From assembly GCA_015058655.1 (NCBI GenBank), contig SVBX01000011.1, positions 1 to 64,000 on the forward strand: a stretch of 64,000 bases of DNA, read 5' to 3'. This stretch comes from Pseudoselenomonas ruminantium (GTDB lineage: Bacteria > Bacillota > Negativicutes > Selenomonadales > Selenomonadaceae). The notes beneath the pieces are model-generated. The model had not been told where the DNA came from and ran no database searches. It saw nothing but the letters and a program-made list of their open reading frames with translations. How positions within the stretch are numbered: the first letter of the stretch is position 1; every line of letters starts with the position of its first letter. Both the position numbers and the translations under genes were made by a program. This document shows positions 56,611-64,000 of the stretch, one piece after another.

Positions 56611-57351
56611 ATGGCAGAGGGTAAGAATGCTGTTGTGACAGGAAGCAATCGCGGTATAGGCAGAGCAATAGTCAGGAAGCTGGCGCAGGCTGGCTATAAT
56701 GTATGGGCCTGTGCCAGGCAGGAGAGTGAGGCGTTTGAGGCTGAGTGCGCGGCTATTGCTTCTGAGTTCTCTGTCTGGGTGCGCCCCGTGTATTTTGATT
56801 TATCTGATGAAGATGCAGTCAAGGCAGGGGCAAAAAGCATCACAAGGGAAAAATTATTCATTGACGTGTTGGTGAACAACGCAGGCGTAATTGGCCAGGC
56901 CGGTCTGTTTACCATGACCAGAATAGAAGACATACGAGCTCAGTTCGATATTAACTTTTTCAATCAGCTCATCTTTATGCAAGTTATAGCGAAGCATATG
57001 ATGAAGCGTAAACAGGGCAGTATCGTTAATATGGCATCTATATCTGCATTGGATGGCTATGGCATCCAGTTGGGGTATGTGTCCAGCAAGGCGGCAATGG
57101 TCGGTGCAACCAAGAGATTGGCACGTGAACTTGCTCCCTTCCATATACGTGTAAATGCTGTGGCACCGGGGATGGTGAATACAGATATGGCAGCATTGAT
57201 GACAGAAGAGCAGAAGGCGGAGGTGTTGGAGCGCATCATTATGAAACGTCCGGCAGAGACGGAGGAAATCGCAGATGCTGTTCTGTTTCTAGCCTCGGAG
57301 CAAAGCCGGTATATCACTGGACAAATCGTGCGTGTGGATGGGGGGATGTGA
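56611..57351 (+). CDS. Short-chain dehydrogenase/reductase, second copy (FabG-like)
   Basis: 246 residues. AVVTGSNRGIGRAIVRKLAQ, the NNAG motif (VLVNNAGVIGQAG), catalytic serine in VNMASISAL, the YxxxK in GYVSSKAAM and a C-terminal YITGQIVRVDGGM are standard for FabG. The ATG at 56611 follows GGGGGG. The next gene starts just after its stop. Confidence 0.9.
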   Translation: MAEGKNAVVTGSNRGIGRAIVRKLAQAGYNVWACARQESEAFEAECAAIASEFSVWVRPVYFDLSDEDAVKAGAKSITREKLFIDVLVNNAGVIGQAGLFTMTRIEDIRAQFDINFFNQLIFMQVIAKHMMKRKQGSIVNMASISALDGYGIQLGYVSSKAAMVGATKRLARELAPFHIRVNAVAPGMVNTDMAALMTEEQKAEVLERIIMKRPAETEEIADAVLFLASEQSRYITGQIVRVDGGM

Positions 57352-57353
57352 TT

Positions 57354-58211
57354 ATGCAGGCTGACGGATTGGCAGAGAAATATACAGAAATAGAAAACCA
57401 TGCCCGAAATATGCGTAAATTAGGGCTTGATATGGCACTGAATGCAGGAGATTCCGCCGCGCATTTTGGTGGAGGCATGTCCTTGGTTGATATATTGGCA
57501 GTCCTCTATTTTGGTGTAATGAATACAAAGGATAAAGGCATGAAAGATCCCCAGCGTGACCGCTTTATCCTGAGCAAGGGTCATGGTGTTTTGGGCTATT
57601 ATGCGGCATTGGTGGAGGCTGGATTGGCGCCGATGTCAGCTATTGACACCTTTGAGCACGATGAAGGGATTTTCTTTGGGCATCCTGTCATCAATAGAGA
57701 GGCAGGCATTGAGTTCAGCAATGGCAGCCTTGGCATGGGGTTAGCATTGGGAATTGGCGTGGCTATTGCAAATCGCAAACGAGGCTATGGCAATAAAGTT
57801 TATGTTCTGCTTGGAGATGGTGAATGCAATGAAGGCTCTGTATGGGAAGCCTTTATGGCGGCCCCTCAGTATAAGCTGAAAAATTTGGTAGCTATCATAG
57901 ATAAAAATACATATCAGCTGGGCGGGGAAAATGCTGAAATCATGTCTATTGATGACATAGCAAATAAGCTAAGGGCTTTCAACTGGGAAGTGCGTGAATG
58001 CGATGGGCATGATGTGCCGGAATTATATAACGATATGACAAAAACATATGAGGAAGAGCGTCCCTTGGCTATCGTTGCTCATACTGTTAAAGGAAAGGGC
58101 TTTGCGTTTGCGGAGGGAAATAACAGCTGGCATCACGCTGTTATGACACAAAAGCAATATGAGCTGGCTGTGCAGGAATTGAATAAGTGTCAGGCAGGTG
58201 AGGCTAAATGA
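57354..58211 (+). CDS. Transketolase, N-terminal subunit
   Basis: 285 residues, the thiamine-diphosphate PP half: RDRFILSKGHGVLGYYAAL and the ThDP motif LLGDGECNEGSVWEA (GDG-x-xx-NE). It pairs with the next gene to form a split transketolase. Transfers two-carbon ketol units from a ketose phosphate to an aldehyde acceptor. An in-frame GTG at 57348 is an alternative start. Confidence 0.93.
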   Translation: MQADGLAEKYTEIENHARNMRKLGLDMALNAGDSAAHFGGGMSLVDILAVLYFGVMNTKDKGMKDPQRDRFILSKGHGVLGYYAALVEAGLAPMSAIDTFEHDEGIFFGHPVINREAGIEFSNGSLGMGLALGIGVAIANRKRGYGNKVYVLLGDGECNEGSVWEAFMAAPQYKLKNLVAIIDKNTYQLGGENAEIMSIDDIANKLRAFNWEVRECDGHDVPELYNDMTKTYEEERPLAIVAHTVKGKGFAFAEGNNSWHHAVMTQKQYELAVQELNKCQAGEAK

Positions 58212-59173
58212 TGGAGTATAGCAGCAAGAATGCTCGCAAATGGTCGCGTATGGGTGAGCGCCCAGTGTTTGGCCTGACTGTCCTTGAGATGGCCAAGGAG
58301 CATAAGGATATAATTGCCTTGGCGGCTGATGTTGCCAGTTCTGCTGGTTTGGAACGTATGAAGATGACGCTTCCGGAACAGTTCCTTGATACGGGTATTG
58401 CTGAGCAAAATATGATGGGGATTGCTGCGGGGCTGGCTAGCGAGGGATATCGGGTTGTGACTACGACATTCGCGCCGTTTCAGTCTATGCGTTGCTTGGA
58501 ACAGATTCGCGTGAATCTGGGCTATATGGGCGCAAAGGTGTGCATGGCAGGTCTGGCCAGTGGTTTTGCCTATGGGGAGTTGGGCAACACACATTGCTGC
58601 TTTGAGGATGTGGCCATTATGCGAGCAATTCCCAATATAGCGGTGGTTTCCCCAGCAGATTGCATGGAGGTGGCCAAAACGGTGGAGGCGGCTCTGCAAC
58701 ATGACACATCTGTCTATATCCGTTTGATGGGTAAGAAGGATGTGCCTGTGGTCTATGCTGAAGATTATGATTTTCAGCTGGGCAAAGCAATCACCTTGCG
58801 CGAAGGCGTTGATGTCGCTATCGTAGCGACGGGTACGATGGTCGCTAGGTCTTTGCAGGCAGCTGATATCCTGGATCAGCAGGGGATTTCTGCCACCGTC
58901 GTGGATATGCATACCATCAAGCCGCTGGATACAGGTTGCCTGGACAAGTTGTGCGAGCACAATCTGTTAGTGACCGTAGAGGAGCATAATGTCTGCGGTG
59001 GGCTTGGGAGTGCAGTGGCAGAGTATCTGGCTCCGAAAAAAGAGCGTCCGCCACATCTGTTGATTGGTGTAGAGGACTTTTTCCCTCATGCTGGCAGTTA
59101 CGAATATGTCCTGCAGCAGTGTGGCTTGACTGCGGAACAGATTGCGGCTCGCATTCGTGATCTTTGCCGTTGA
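58208..59173 (+). CDS. Transketolase, C-terminal subunit
   Basis: 321 residues, the pyrimidine-binding and C-terminal domains. The catalytic glutamate lies in DTGIAEQNMMGIAAGLA; TTTFAPFQSMRCLEQIR and the ELGNTHCCFEDVAIMRAIPN loop are typical. It overlaps the N-terminal subunit gene by 4 bases. A dedicated transketolase next to an aldehyde-forming LuxC-like enzyme hints that the aldehyde could be the ketol acceptor (inference). Confidence 0.93.
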   Translation: MMEYSSKNARKWSRMGERPVFGLTVLEMAKEHKDIIALAADVASSAGLERMKMTLPEQFLDTGIAEQNMMGIAAGLASEGYRVVTTTFAPFQSMRCLEQIRVNLGYMGAKVCMAGLASGFAYGELGNTHCCFEDVAIMRAIPNIAVVSPADCMEVAKTVEAALQHDTSVYIRLMGKKDVPVVYAEDYDFQLGKAITLREGVDVAIVATGTMVARSLQAADILDQQGISATVVDMHTIKPLDTGCLDKLCEHNLLVTVEEHNVCGGLGSAVAEYLAPKKERPPHLLIGVEDFFPHAGSYEYVLQQCGLTAEQIAARIRDLCR

Positions 59174-59233
59174 AGGCTATGCAATATATACATGGGAGGA
59201 TACGCTATTCTCCTATAGAAAGCAGTGATACTC

Positions 59234-60430
59234 ATGCAGCAAGAAACGCAGAAAATTGAATACCTGATTGGCAGCGAGAAGATGTTGGCAGATATGCCTT
59301 TGTTGCCGTCATTGCCCATTTTTTCTGACCTTGCACTGTCTTTTTTGGAAGGGCTTTCCAAGCGGCTGCTGCATAGCAAGGAGGCCAAGGCCTATGGCGA
59401 TGTGGTGGCTTATGGTTTCTGGGTGCGCCGCGCATATATGGGCAAGGTACGCAAGCGTTATGCCGGTGAGGCAGAACGCCGCCTGGGACGCGGTGTTGCT
59501 TTCCATATAGCTCCTTCCAATATCCCCGTTCAGTTTGCGGTTTCACTGACTTATGCTTTACTGGCAGGGAATGCTTCGGTAGTGCGGGTGTCCGGCAAGG
59601 AATTCCCGCAGGTTGATATCATTTGCGAGACGATATCGACAGTCATTCGCGAGGAATGCCCTGATGTTGCACCTTATATCTGCGTTGTTCGCTATGGGCA
59701 TGATGATTTGGTGACGCAAAAACTGTCCGCAATTTGCGATATCCGCATGATTTGGGGGGGGGACCGCACAATCGAGGCCATCCGCCGGGCACAGGTGGGG
59801 CCGCGCTGTCTTGATCTTGGCTTTGCGGACAGGTATTCCCTGGCAGTGTTCGATGCGGAGGCCTATCTGGAGATGGACAGGGCAACCGTGGCGCATGCTT
59901 TCTACAATGATACGTACTACGTAGACCAGAATGCCTGCAGCTCGCCCAGGCTGATTGTCTGGACAGGCAACAGGATTGCAGAAGCGCAAGAGGCTTTCTG
60001 GGGGGCGCTGGCCCCGCTCGTGGCAGAAAGATATGAGATGAGCGATATCGCTGCCTCGGAAAAATTGCTGCACACGACGCTATGTGCTGCAAAGCATCCG
60101 GGCGTAAGGGAGATTAAGCATGACAATCTGGTGGTCCGCCTGGAATTGCCGGAGATTTATGCAGATGTGATGGCTTATGAGGGCAATTGTGGCTATTTCC
60201 TGGAGTACAGCACACGGGATTTACAGGAAATTTTACCTTTGCTACGCAAGAAATGCCAGACCATTACATATCTGGGAACATTGGCTGAAAGACTGAGGGC
60301 AATGGTTGTCGAGCATGGCGTTAGGGGCGTTGATAGGATAGTACCGGTGGGACGGGGCATGGATATGGTCTTTGTTTGGGACGGCATTGACTTGCCGTTG
60401 GCTTTGTCCAGGATCGTCAGCGATGTGTGA
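59234..60430 (+). CDS. LuxC-like acyl-CoA/acyl-protein reductase
   Basis: 398 residues of the aldehyde-dehydrogenase fold, LuxC group (usual LuxC is about 480, so this is a short form). GRGVAFHIAPSNIPVQFAVS (about 86-105) is the nucleotide/acyl motif, MIWGGDRTI (about 172-180) follows, and the nucleophile is Cys235 in VDQNACSSPRL. It would reduce an activated acyl group to an aldehyde with NAD(P)H. ATG 59234 chosen; GTG 59225 is possible. Confidence 0.82.
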   Translation: MQQETQKIEYLIGSEKMLADMPLLPSLPIFSDLALSFLEGLSKRLLHSKEAKAYGDVVAYGFWVRRAYMGKVRKRYAGEAERRLGRGVAFHIAPSNIPVQFAVSLTYALLAGNASVVRVSGKEFPQVDIICETISTVIREECPDVAPYICVVRYGHDDLVTQKLSAICDIRMIWGGDRTIEAIRRAQVGPRCLDLGFADRYSLAVFDAEAYLEMDRATVAHAFYNDTYYVDQNACSSPRLIVWTGNRIAEAQEAFWGALAPLVAERYEMSDIAASEKLLHTTLCAAKHPGVREIKHDNLVVRLELPEIYADVMAYEGNCGYFLEYSTRDLQEILPLLRKKCQTITYLGTLAERLRAMVVEHGVRGVDRIVPVGRGMDMVFVWDGIDLPLALSRIVSDV

Positions 60431-60514
60431 AGGCATGGTTGTGTTTGGTTTATGTGTGTATCCAGGCTTAGGTTCACATAGGTAAGCATATTGCAACAGA
60501 GTGGAGGCAGATTG

Positions 60515-61921
60515 ATGTTTTTGGAACTGGAAAAGCACAGGGAAAGCACAGCATTGCTAACAGAGAACAATCACCTGTTATATGGGGAGTTGTCGGATTT
60601 GTCAAGGCAGATCTATCAGTCCGTAGGCTACAGGTCGCTGGTTTTCCATTTTTGCACAAACACGTCTGCCTCGATAGCTGGATACGTGGGTTTCATCAAT
60701 GGGCGGGCTGTGCCAGTGATGCTGGATGCAAAGCTGGATGCTGAACTTGCAGCGCATCTGGTAGAGCTTTATCAACCGAAGTTCCTGTGGCTGCCGGAAG
60801 CGAGGGCTAGAGAATTCTCTGGGAATGATGTTCTGCATCAAGGAGAATATGTGTTGCTTTCCCGTGAAGTGGAGTCGCCTTTCTCGCTCCATGATGATCT
60901 TGCCTTGCTGATGACAACGTCAGGTTCTACCGGCTCGCCGAAGTTGGTGAGGCAAAGCTATCGTAATCTCCAGGCCAATACGCGCTCCATCATCGAGTAT
61001 CTTGGAATAGATGCGCAGGAACGGGCCGTTACGAACTTGCCCATGCATTATGTGTATGGCCTCTCCATCATCAATAGTCACCTGCAGGTAGGAGCGTCGT
61101 TGGTAGTGACAGAGCGGACTCTATTTGACCGCGAGTTCTGGCATTTGATGCGTGAGCAGGAGGTCACGAGCTTTGCCGGAGTGCCGTACACATACGCGAT
61201 GCTAGCGAAGTTGCGTTTCTTCCGCATGAAGCTGCCTCATTTAAAGACGCTGACCCAAGCTGGGGGGAAGCTGGATACGGAGCTGCATCAGGCATTTGCT
61301 GACTGGGCCAAGACGCAGGGCAAACGTTTTGTGGTGATGTATGGTGCAGCCGAGGCCACGGCACGCATGGGCTATTTGCCTCCTGAACTGTCATTGGATA
61401 AAGCAGGTTCTATGGGGAAGGCAATTCCTGGAGGTCGGTTCGAGCTTGTGGACGAGTCTGGCAATCTCATCAGCGAGGTGGGGGCAACGGGCGAGTTGGT
61501 CTACTATGGTGAGAATGTGACCATGGGCTATGCAGAGAGTGGTGCTGATTTGGCGAGGGGAGATGAGCGGCAGGGACGCTATGAGACTGGTGATATGGCG
61601 AGATGTGATGCTGATGGAATATATACCATTGTGGGGCGCAGGAAACGCTTCCTGAAGATTTTCGGCAAGCGCACGAACTTAGAGGAAGTCGAGCATTTGC
61701 TTCGTCAGCATTTTTCTGTGGTGGAGTTGGCATGTGCAGGGCAGGATGATTTGATGCGTATATACACGTCCGAGAGAGGCATTGCTGATGAAATCGTGCC
61801 GTATCTCGCGATTAAACTTGGGCTACACCCATCGGCTTTTCGTGTACATCTAGTGCATGAGATTCCGAAGAACGCGGCAGGTAAAGTTGCCTATGGGGAA
61901 CTGGAGCACATTGGCGTATGA
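60515..61921 (+). CDS. AMP-dependent acyl ligase (ANL superfamily)
   Basis: 468 residues. The adenylation motifs are complete: TTSGSTGSPKLVRQS (P-loop-like A3), YGAAEATARMGY (A5), GELVYYGENVTMGY, RYETGDMA (A7) and the catalytic lysine in PKNAAGKVAYGEL (A10). It activates a carboxylic acid as an acyl adenylate for transfer to CoA or an ACP. The ATG at 60515 follows TGGAGG. Substrate unknown. Confidence 0.88.
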   Translation: MFLELEKHRESTALLTENNHLLYGELSDLSRQIYQSVGYRSLVFHFCTNTSASIAGYVGFINGRAVPVMLDAKLDAELAAHLVELYQPKFLWLPEARAREFSGNDVLHQGEYVLLSREVESPFSLHDDLALLMTTSGSTGSPKLVRQSYRNLQANTRSIIEYLGIDAQERAVTNLPMHYVYGLSIINSHLQVGASLVVTERTLFDREFWHLMREQEVTSFAGVPYTYAMLAKLRFFRMKLPHLKTLTQAGGKLDTELHQAFADWAKTQGKRFVVMYGAAEATARMGYLPPELSLDKAGSMGKAIPGGRFELVDESGNLISEVGATGELVYYGENVTMGYAESGADLARGDERQGRYETGDMARCDADGIYTIVGRRKRFLKIFGKRTNLEEVEHLLRQHFSVVELACAGQDDLMRIYTSERGIADEIVPYLAIKLGLHPSAFRVHLVHEIPKNAAGKVAYGELEHIGV

Positions 61922-61942
61922 GTTTTGACCGGAGGGTAGATA

Positions 61943-63049
61943 ATGAACATGACATATGAGGAAATTCTGTCCTTGCCGCCCTTCGGTGTGGATAAAGAGG
62001 ATAAAAGACGGATATTAGCAGAGGGGCTTCTGGAGCTCACTAAACATCACATGGCGGTCTGCAATCCGTACAGAAATGTACTCAAGGCTTTGGGGTGGCA
62101 GGCAGCGCACATGCGAGATGATAACTGCCGGCTTGAGGAAATTCCATTTTTGCCGGTGCGTATCTTCAAGGAAATGGAATTAAAAAGCGTACCGTCGGAG
62201 GATGTATTCAAACTCATGACTTCCTCTGGTACATCAGGGCAGTCCGTGTCTCGCATTTTCTTGGATAAAGGAACGTCAGCAGCGCAGCAGAAAACACTGG
62301 TGCGTATTGTGTCGGACTTCATGGGTTCTGCACGTCTACCTATGGTCATAGTAGACTGTCCCTCAGTGGTGAAAAATCGCGCAATGTTCTCGGCGCGGGG
62401 AGCGGGCGTTCTGGGCTTCTCTATTTTCGGACGTAAGAAAATCTATGCACTGGATAATGATATGCGACTTGATGTTGAAGGCCTGCGTGCGTTTCTTCAA
62501 GAGCATCAGGGAGAGAAAATCCTGCTATTTGGTTTCACCTTCATGGTCTGGCAGTATTTCTACAAAGCTTTGCGTGAAGTTGCTGCCAAGGGGGAACGGC
62601 TTGATTTAAGCAATGCCCTGCTGATACATGGAGGCGGTTGGAAGAAGTTGACACAGGAGGCTGTTTCGACAGAGAAGTTCAAAAATGCCTTACGAGAAGT
62701 GTGCGGTCTGAATCAAGTTGCGGATTACTACGGCATGGCGGAGCAGACAGGCTGTGTATACATGGAGTGTGAAAAAGGGCATCTGCATGCCAGTACCTAC
62801 TCGGATGTCATAATGCGCAGGGCAAAAGATTTTTCAGTGTGCAACGTAGGGGAGAAAGGCATGATTCAAGTGCTGTCCCTGTTGCCAAGGTCTTATCCTG
62901 GGCATTCGCTTTTGACGGAGGATGAAGGTGTACTGTTGGGGATTGATGACTGTCCTTGTGGACGCAAAGGGAAGTATTTCAAGGTGTTGGGCAGGATGAA
63001 GCATGCGGAAATTCGGGGATGTAGCGATACATATGCATCGGGAATTTAG
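61943..63049 (+). CDS. LuxE-like acyl-protein synthetase
   Basis: 368 residues, the LuxE length. It has the family's adenylate motif (FKLMTSSGTSGQSVSRI), VIVDCPSVVKNRAMFSARGA, LIHGGGWKK and the YGMAEQTGCVYMEC segment. LuxE activates a fatty acid and passes the acyl group to LuxC. Having LuxC-like and LuxE-like genes here without luxAB indicates aldehyde formation for biosynthesis rather than light. CDCPCGRKG near the end adds a small cysteine cluster. ATG after GGAGGG. Confidence 0.85.
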   Translation: MNMTYEEILSLPPFGVDKEDKRRILAEGLLELTKHHMAVCNPYRNVLKALGWQAAHMRDDNCRLEEIPFLPVRIFKEMELKSVPSEDVFKLMTSSGTSGQSVSRIFLDKGTSAAQQKTLVRIVSDFMGSARLPMVIVDCPSVVKNRAMFSARGAGVLGFSIFGRKKIYALDNDMRLDVEGLRAFLQEHQGEKILLFGFTFMVWQYFYKALREVAAKGERLDLSNALLIHGGGWKKLTQEAVSTEKFKNALREVCGLNQVADYYGMAEQTGCVYMECEKGHLHASTYSDVIMRRAKDFSVCNVGEKGMIQVLSLLPRSYPGHSLLTEDEGVLLGIDDCPCGRKGKYFKVLGRMKHAEIRGCSDTYASGI

Positions 63050-63640
63050 AAGTTTCGTATAAAGAGAGTAAATAGTTATCATTTAATAATTATAAAACTC
63101 TATAATAGAAAGGTTGCATAATGAAGAATTGGCATTGAATGTGCCGTATGAAAAGATGTCCAGCAATATCGTTACTTACTCTTGCAACCTAATCTCCCGA
63201 CTTAATATACACACAAGTTAACGAACAATGCTTGAATGTCAATAAACACGCTGGTTCGCGAGAATTTTTCTAACAGACGTTCGCGTGTATGTCTTTGTAA
63301 ATAAGAAACTTTTTATACCTACATTTTAGCTTTCTTAGATACAGAATTTTGACTTTCCCCCAAGGAACTCAAATGCATAAATGTATTGTCACAATAGACT
63401 AAAACTATATATAGTTGAATTCAATCTATAAAGCACTATAGTTTAGGTTGCAATGCCTGCGGGGATTCTACCCATGTGATTTATAACTTGTGGGAGAGAT
63501 TGGAGTGAGAACATTACAAGATTTGCTTCGCTGGATTTGGCTTGGGGCTGACTTGGGGAGCTATGGTGATGGATGTTGGGAATATAGACTTCTGCAAATT
63601 GATTGAGATGAGACATTATTTTTGAAAGGGCGTGTCGGGT
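63050..63640 (+). other. AT-rich intergenic region
   Basis: 591 bases with no supported gene on either strand. A possible promoter is TTGTCA (63386-63391), 16-base spacer, TATATA (63408-63413). No strong terminator after the LuxE-like gene was found; CGCGAGAATTTTTCTAACAGACGTTCGCG (63257-63285, in parts) contains a short GCG repeat only. The stretch may separate two transcription units of the glycan locus. Confidence 0.5.
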
Positions 63641-64000
63641 ATGATTCCTTTTAATAATCCTGTGAGGGTTGATAAAGAGAAAGAATATGTTCAATCTGTA
63701 ATAGAATCCGGCATTGCTCGCGGTGATGCAAAATTTTGCAAGAAGTGTAGTGCGTGGATAGAAGAGAAAACTTCTACTAATAGAGCACTTCTGACATCAT
63801 CCTGCACACATGCTTTGGAATTAGCAGCTATTTTGTCAGATATTAAGCCTGGCGATGAGGTGATTATGCCTTCCTTTACGTTCTGCTCTACAGCTAATGC
63901 TTTTGCTTTGCGTGGAGCGGAGATTGTTTTTGTGGATATTAGGCCGGATACGATGAATATCGACGAAAATAAGATTGAAGAGGCTATTACGGAAAAGACA
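63641..64000 (+). CDS. dTDP-4-amino-4,6-dideoxygalactose transaminase-like (WecE/RffA), partial
   Basis: The first 120 codons are present; the gene runs off the window end. MIPFNNPVRVDKEKEYVQSV, then TSSCTHALELAAIL, GDEVIMPSFTFCSTANAFAL and VFVDIRPDTMNID match the DegT/DnrJ/EryC1 fold I aminotransferases, closest by eye to WecE/RffA. The PLP lysine lies beyond the window. It would aminate a dTDP-4-keto-6-deoxyhexose, giving the substrate for the WecD-like acetyltransferase at 50916. AAAGGG precedes the ATG. Confidence 0.88.
   Translation, partial: MIPFNNPVRVDKEKEYVQSVIESGIARGDAKFCKKCSAWIEEKTSTNRALLTSSCTHALELAAILSDIKPGDEVIMPSFTFCSTANAFALRGAEIVFVDIRPDTMNIDENKIEEAITEKT

Noticed and set aside
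59234-63049. Bioluminescence operon because of LuxC- and LuxE-like genes
   Set aside because: No luxA, luxB or luxD homologue; the surrounding genes indicate biosynthesis.
63443-63694. 83-codon minus-strand frame in the gap before the aminotransferase
   Set aside because: Overlaps the aminotransferase start, no ribosome site, no recognisable content.

Overview
The window looks like a chromosomal segment of a diderm Firmicute of the Negativicutes, probably Selenomonas-like. It combines a Firmicute-type str/S10/spc/alpha ribosomal gene order, an L7Ae-like gene before rpsL, zinc-ribbon S14, a T-box before glyQS and many TTG/GTG starts with an RND efflux pair that normally needs an outer membrane. 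This assignment is inferred from gene content, not from a database search. I saw no tRNA, rRNA or CRISPR array.

Layout. 1-5.3 kb: the 3' end of a group II intron, an RND adaptor and pump, and a small peptide with a double-glycine leader. 5.4-25.0 kb: one long ribosomal superoperon from the L7Ae-like gene to rplQ, including fusA, tuf, secY, adk, infA and rpoA; map is absent from its usual place after adk. 25-33.5 kb: a coiled-coil orphan, T-box plus glyQS, a YjiH-like membrane protein and a hybrid histidine kinase. 33.6-44.7 kb: rpsB, tsf, pyrH, frr, a ferredoxin and the envelope/isoprenoid run uppS-cdsA-dxr-rseP-ispG-proS, interrupted by several families of palindromic intergenic repeats. One of these is a MITE nested in another repeat with a TA target duplication.

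44.8-47.3 kb is the most unusual part. A serine recombinase gene is followed by two 28-bp imperfect palindromes in inverted orientation that flank a promoter-like segment. Next comes a TnpB-family protein in which all three RuvC catalytic acids appear to be replaced while the zinc ribbon is kept, and then a structured non-coding tail. I read this as a candidate phase-variable, nuclease-dead RNA-guided regulator; that is inference.

47.4-64.0 kb is an AT-richer accessory locus, probably horizontally acquired. It holds a truncated and a complete copy of a CDP-glycerol-transferase-like protein, a WecD-like acetyltransferase, and a fatty-acid-like set: two ACPs, two KASIII, a FabZ and two SDRs. 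It also has a split transketolase, a LuxC-like reductase, an AMP ligase, a LuxE-like synthetase and the start of a WecE/RffA-like sugar aminotransferase. Together these suggest a surface glycan or glycoconjugate carrying an unusual acyl- or aldehyde-derived group, possibly with a 4-amino-4,6-dideoxy sugar.
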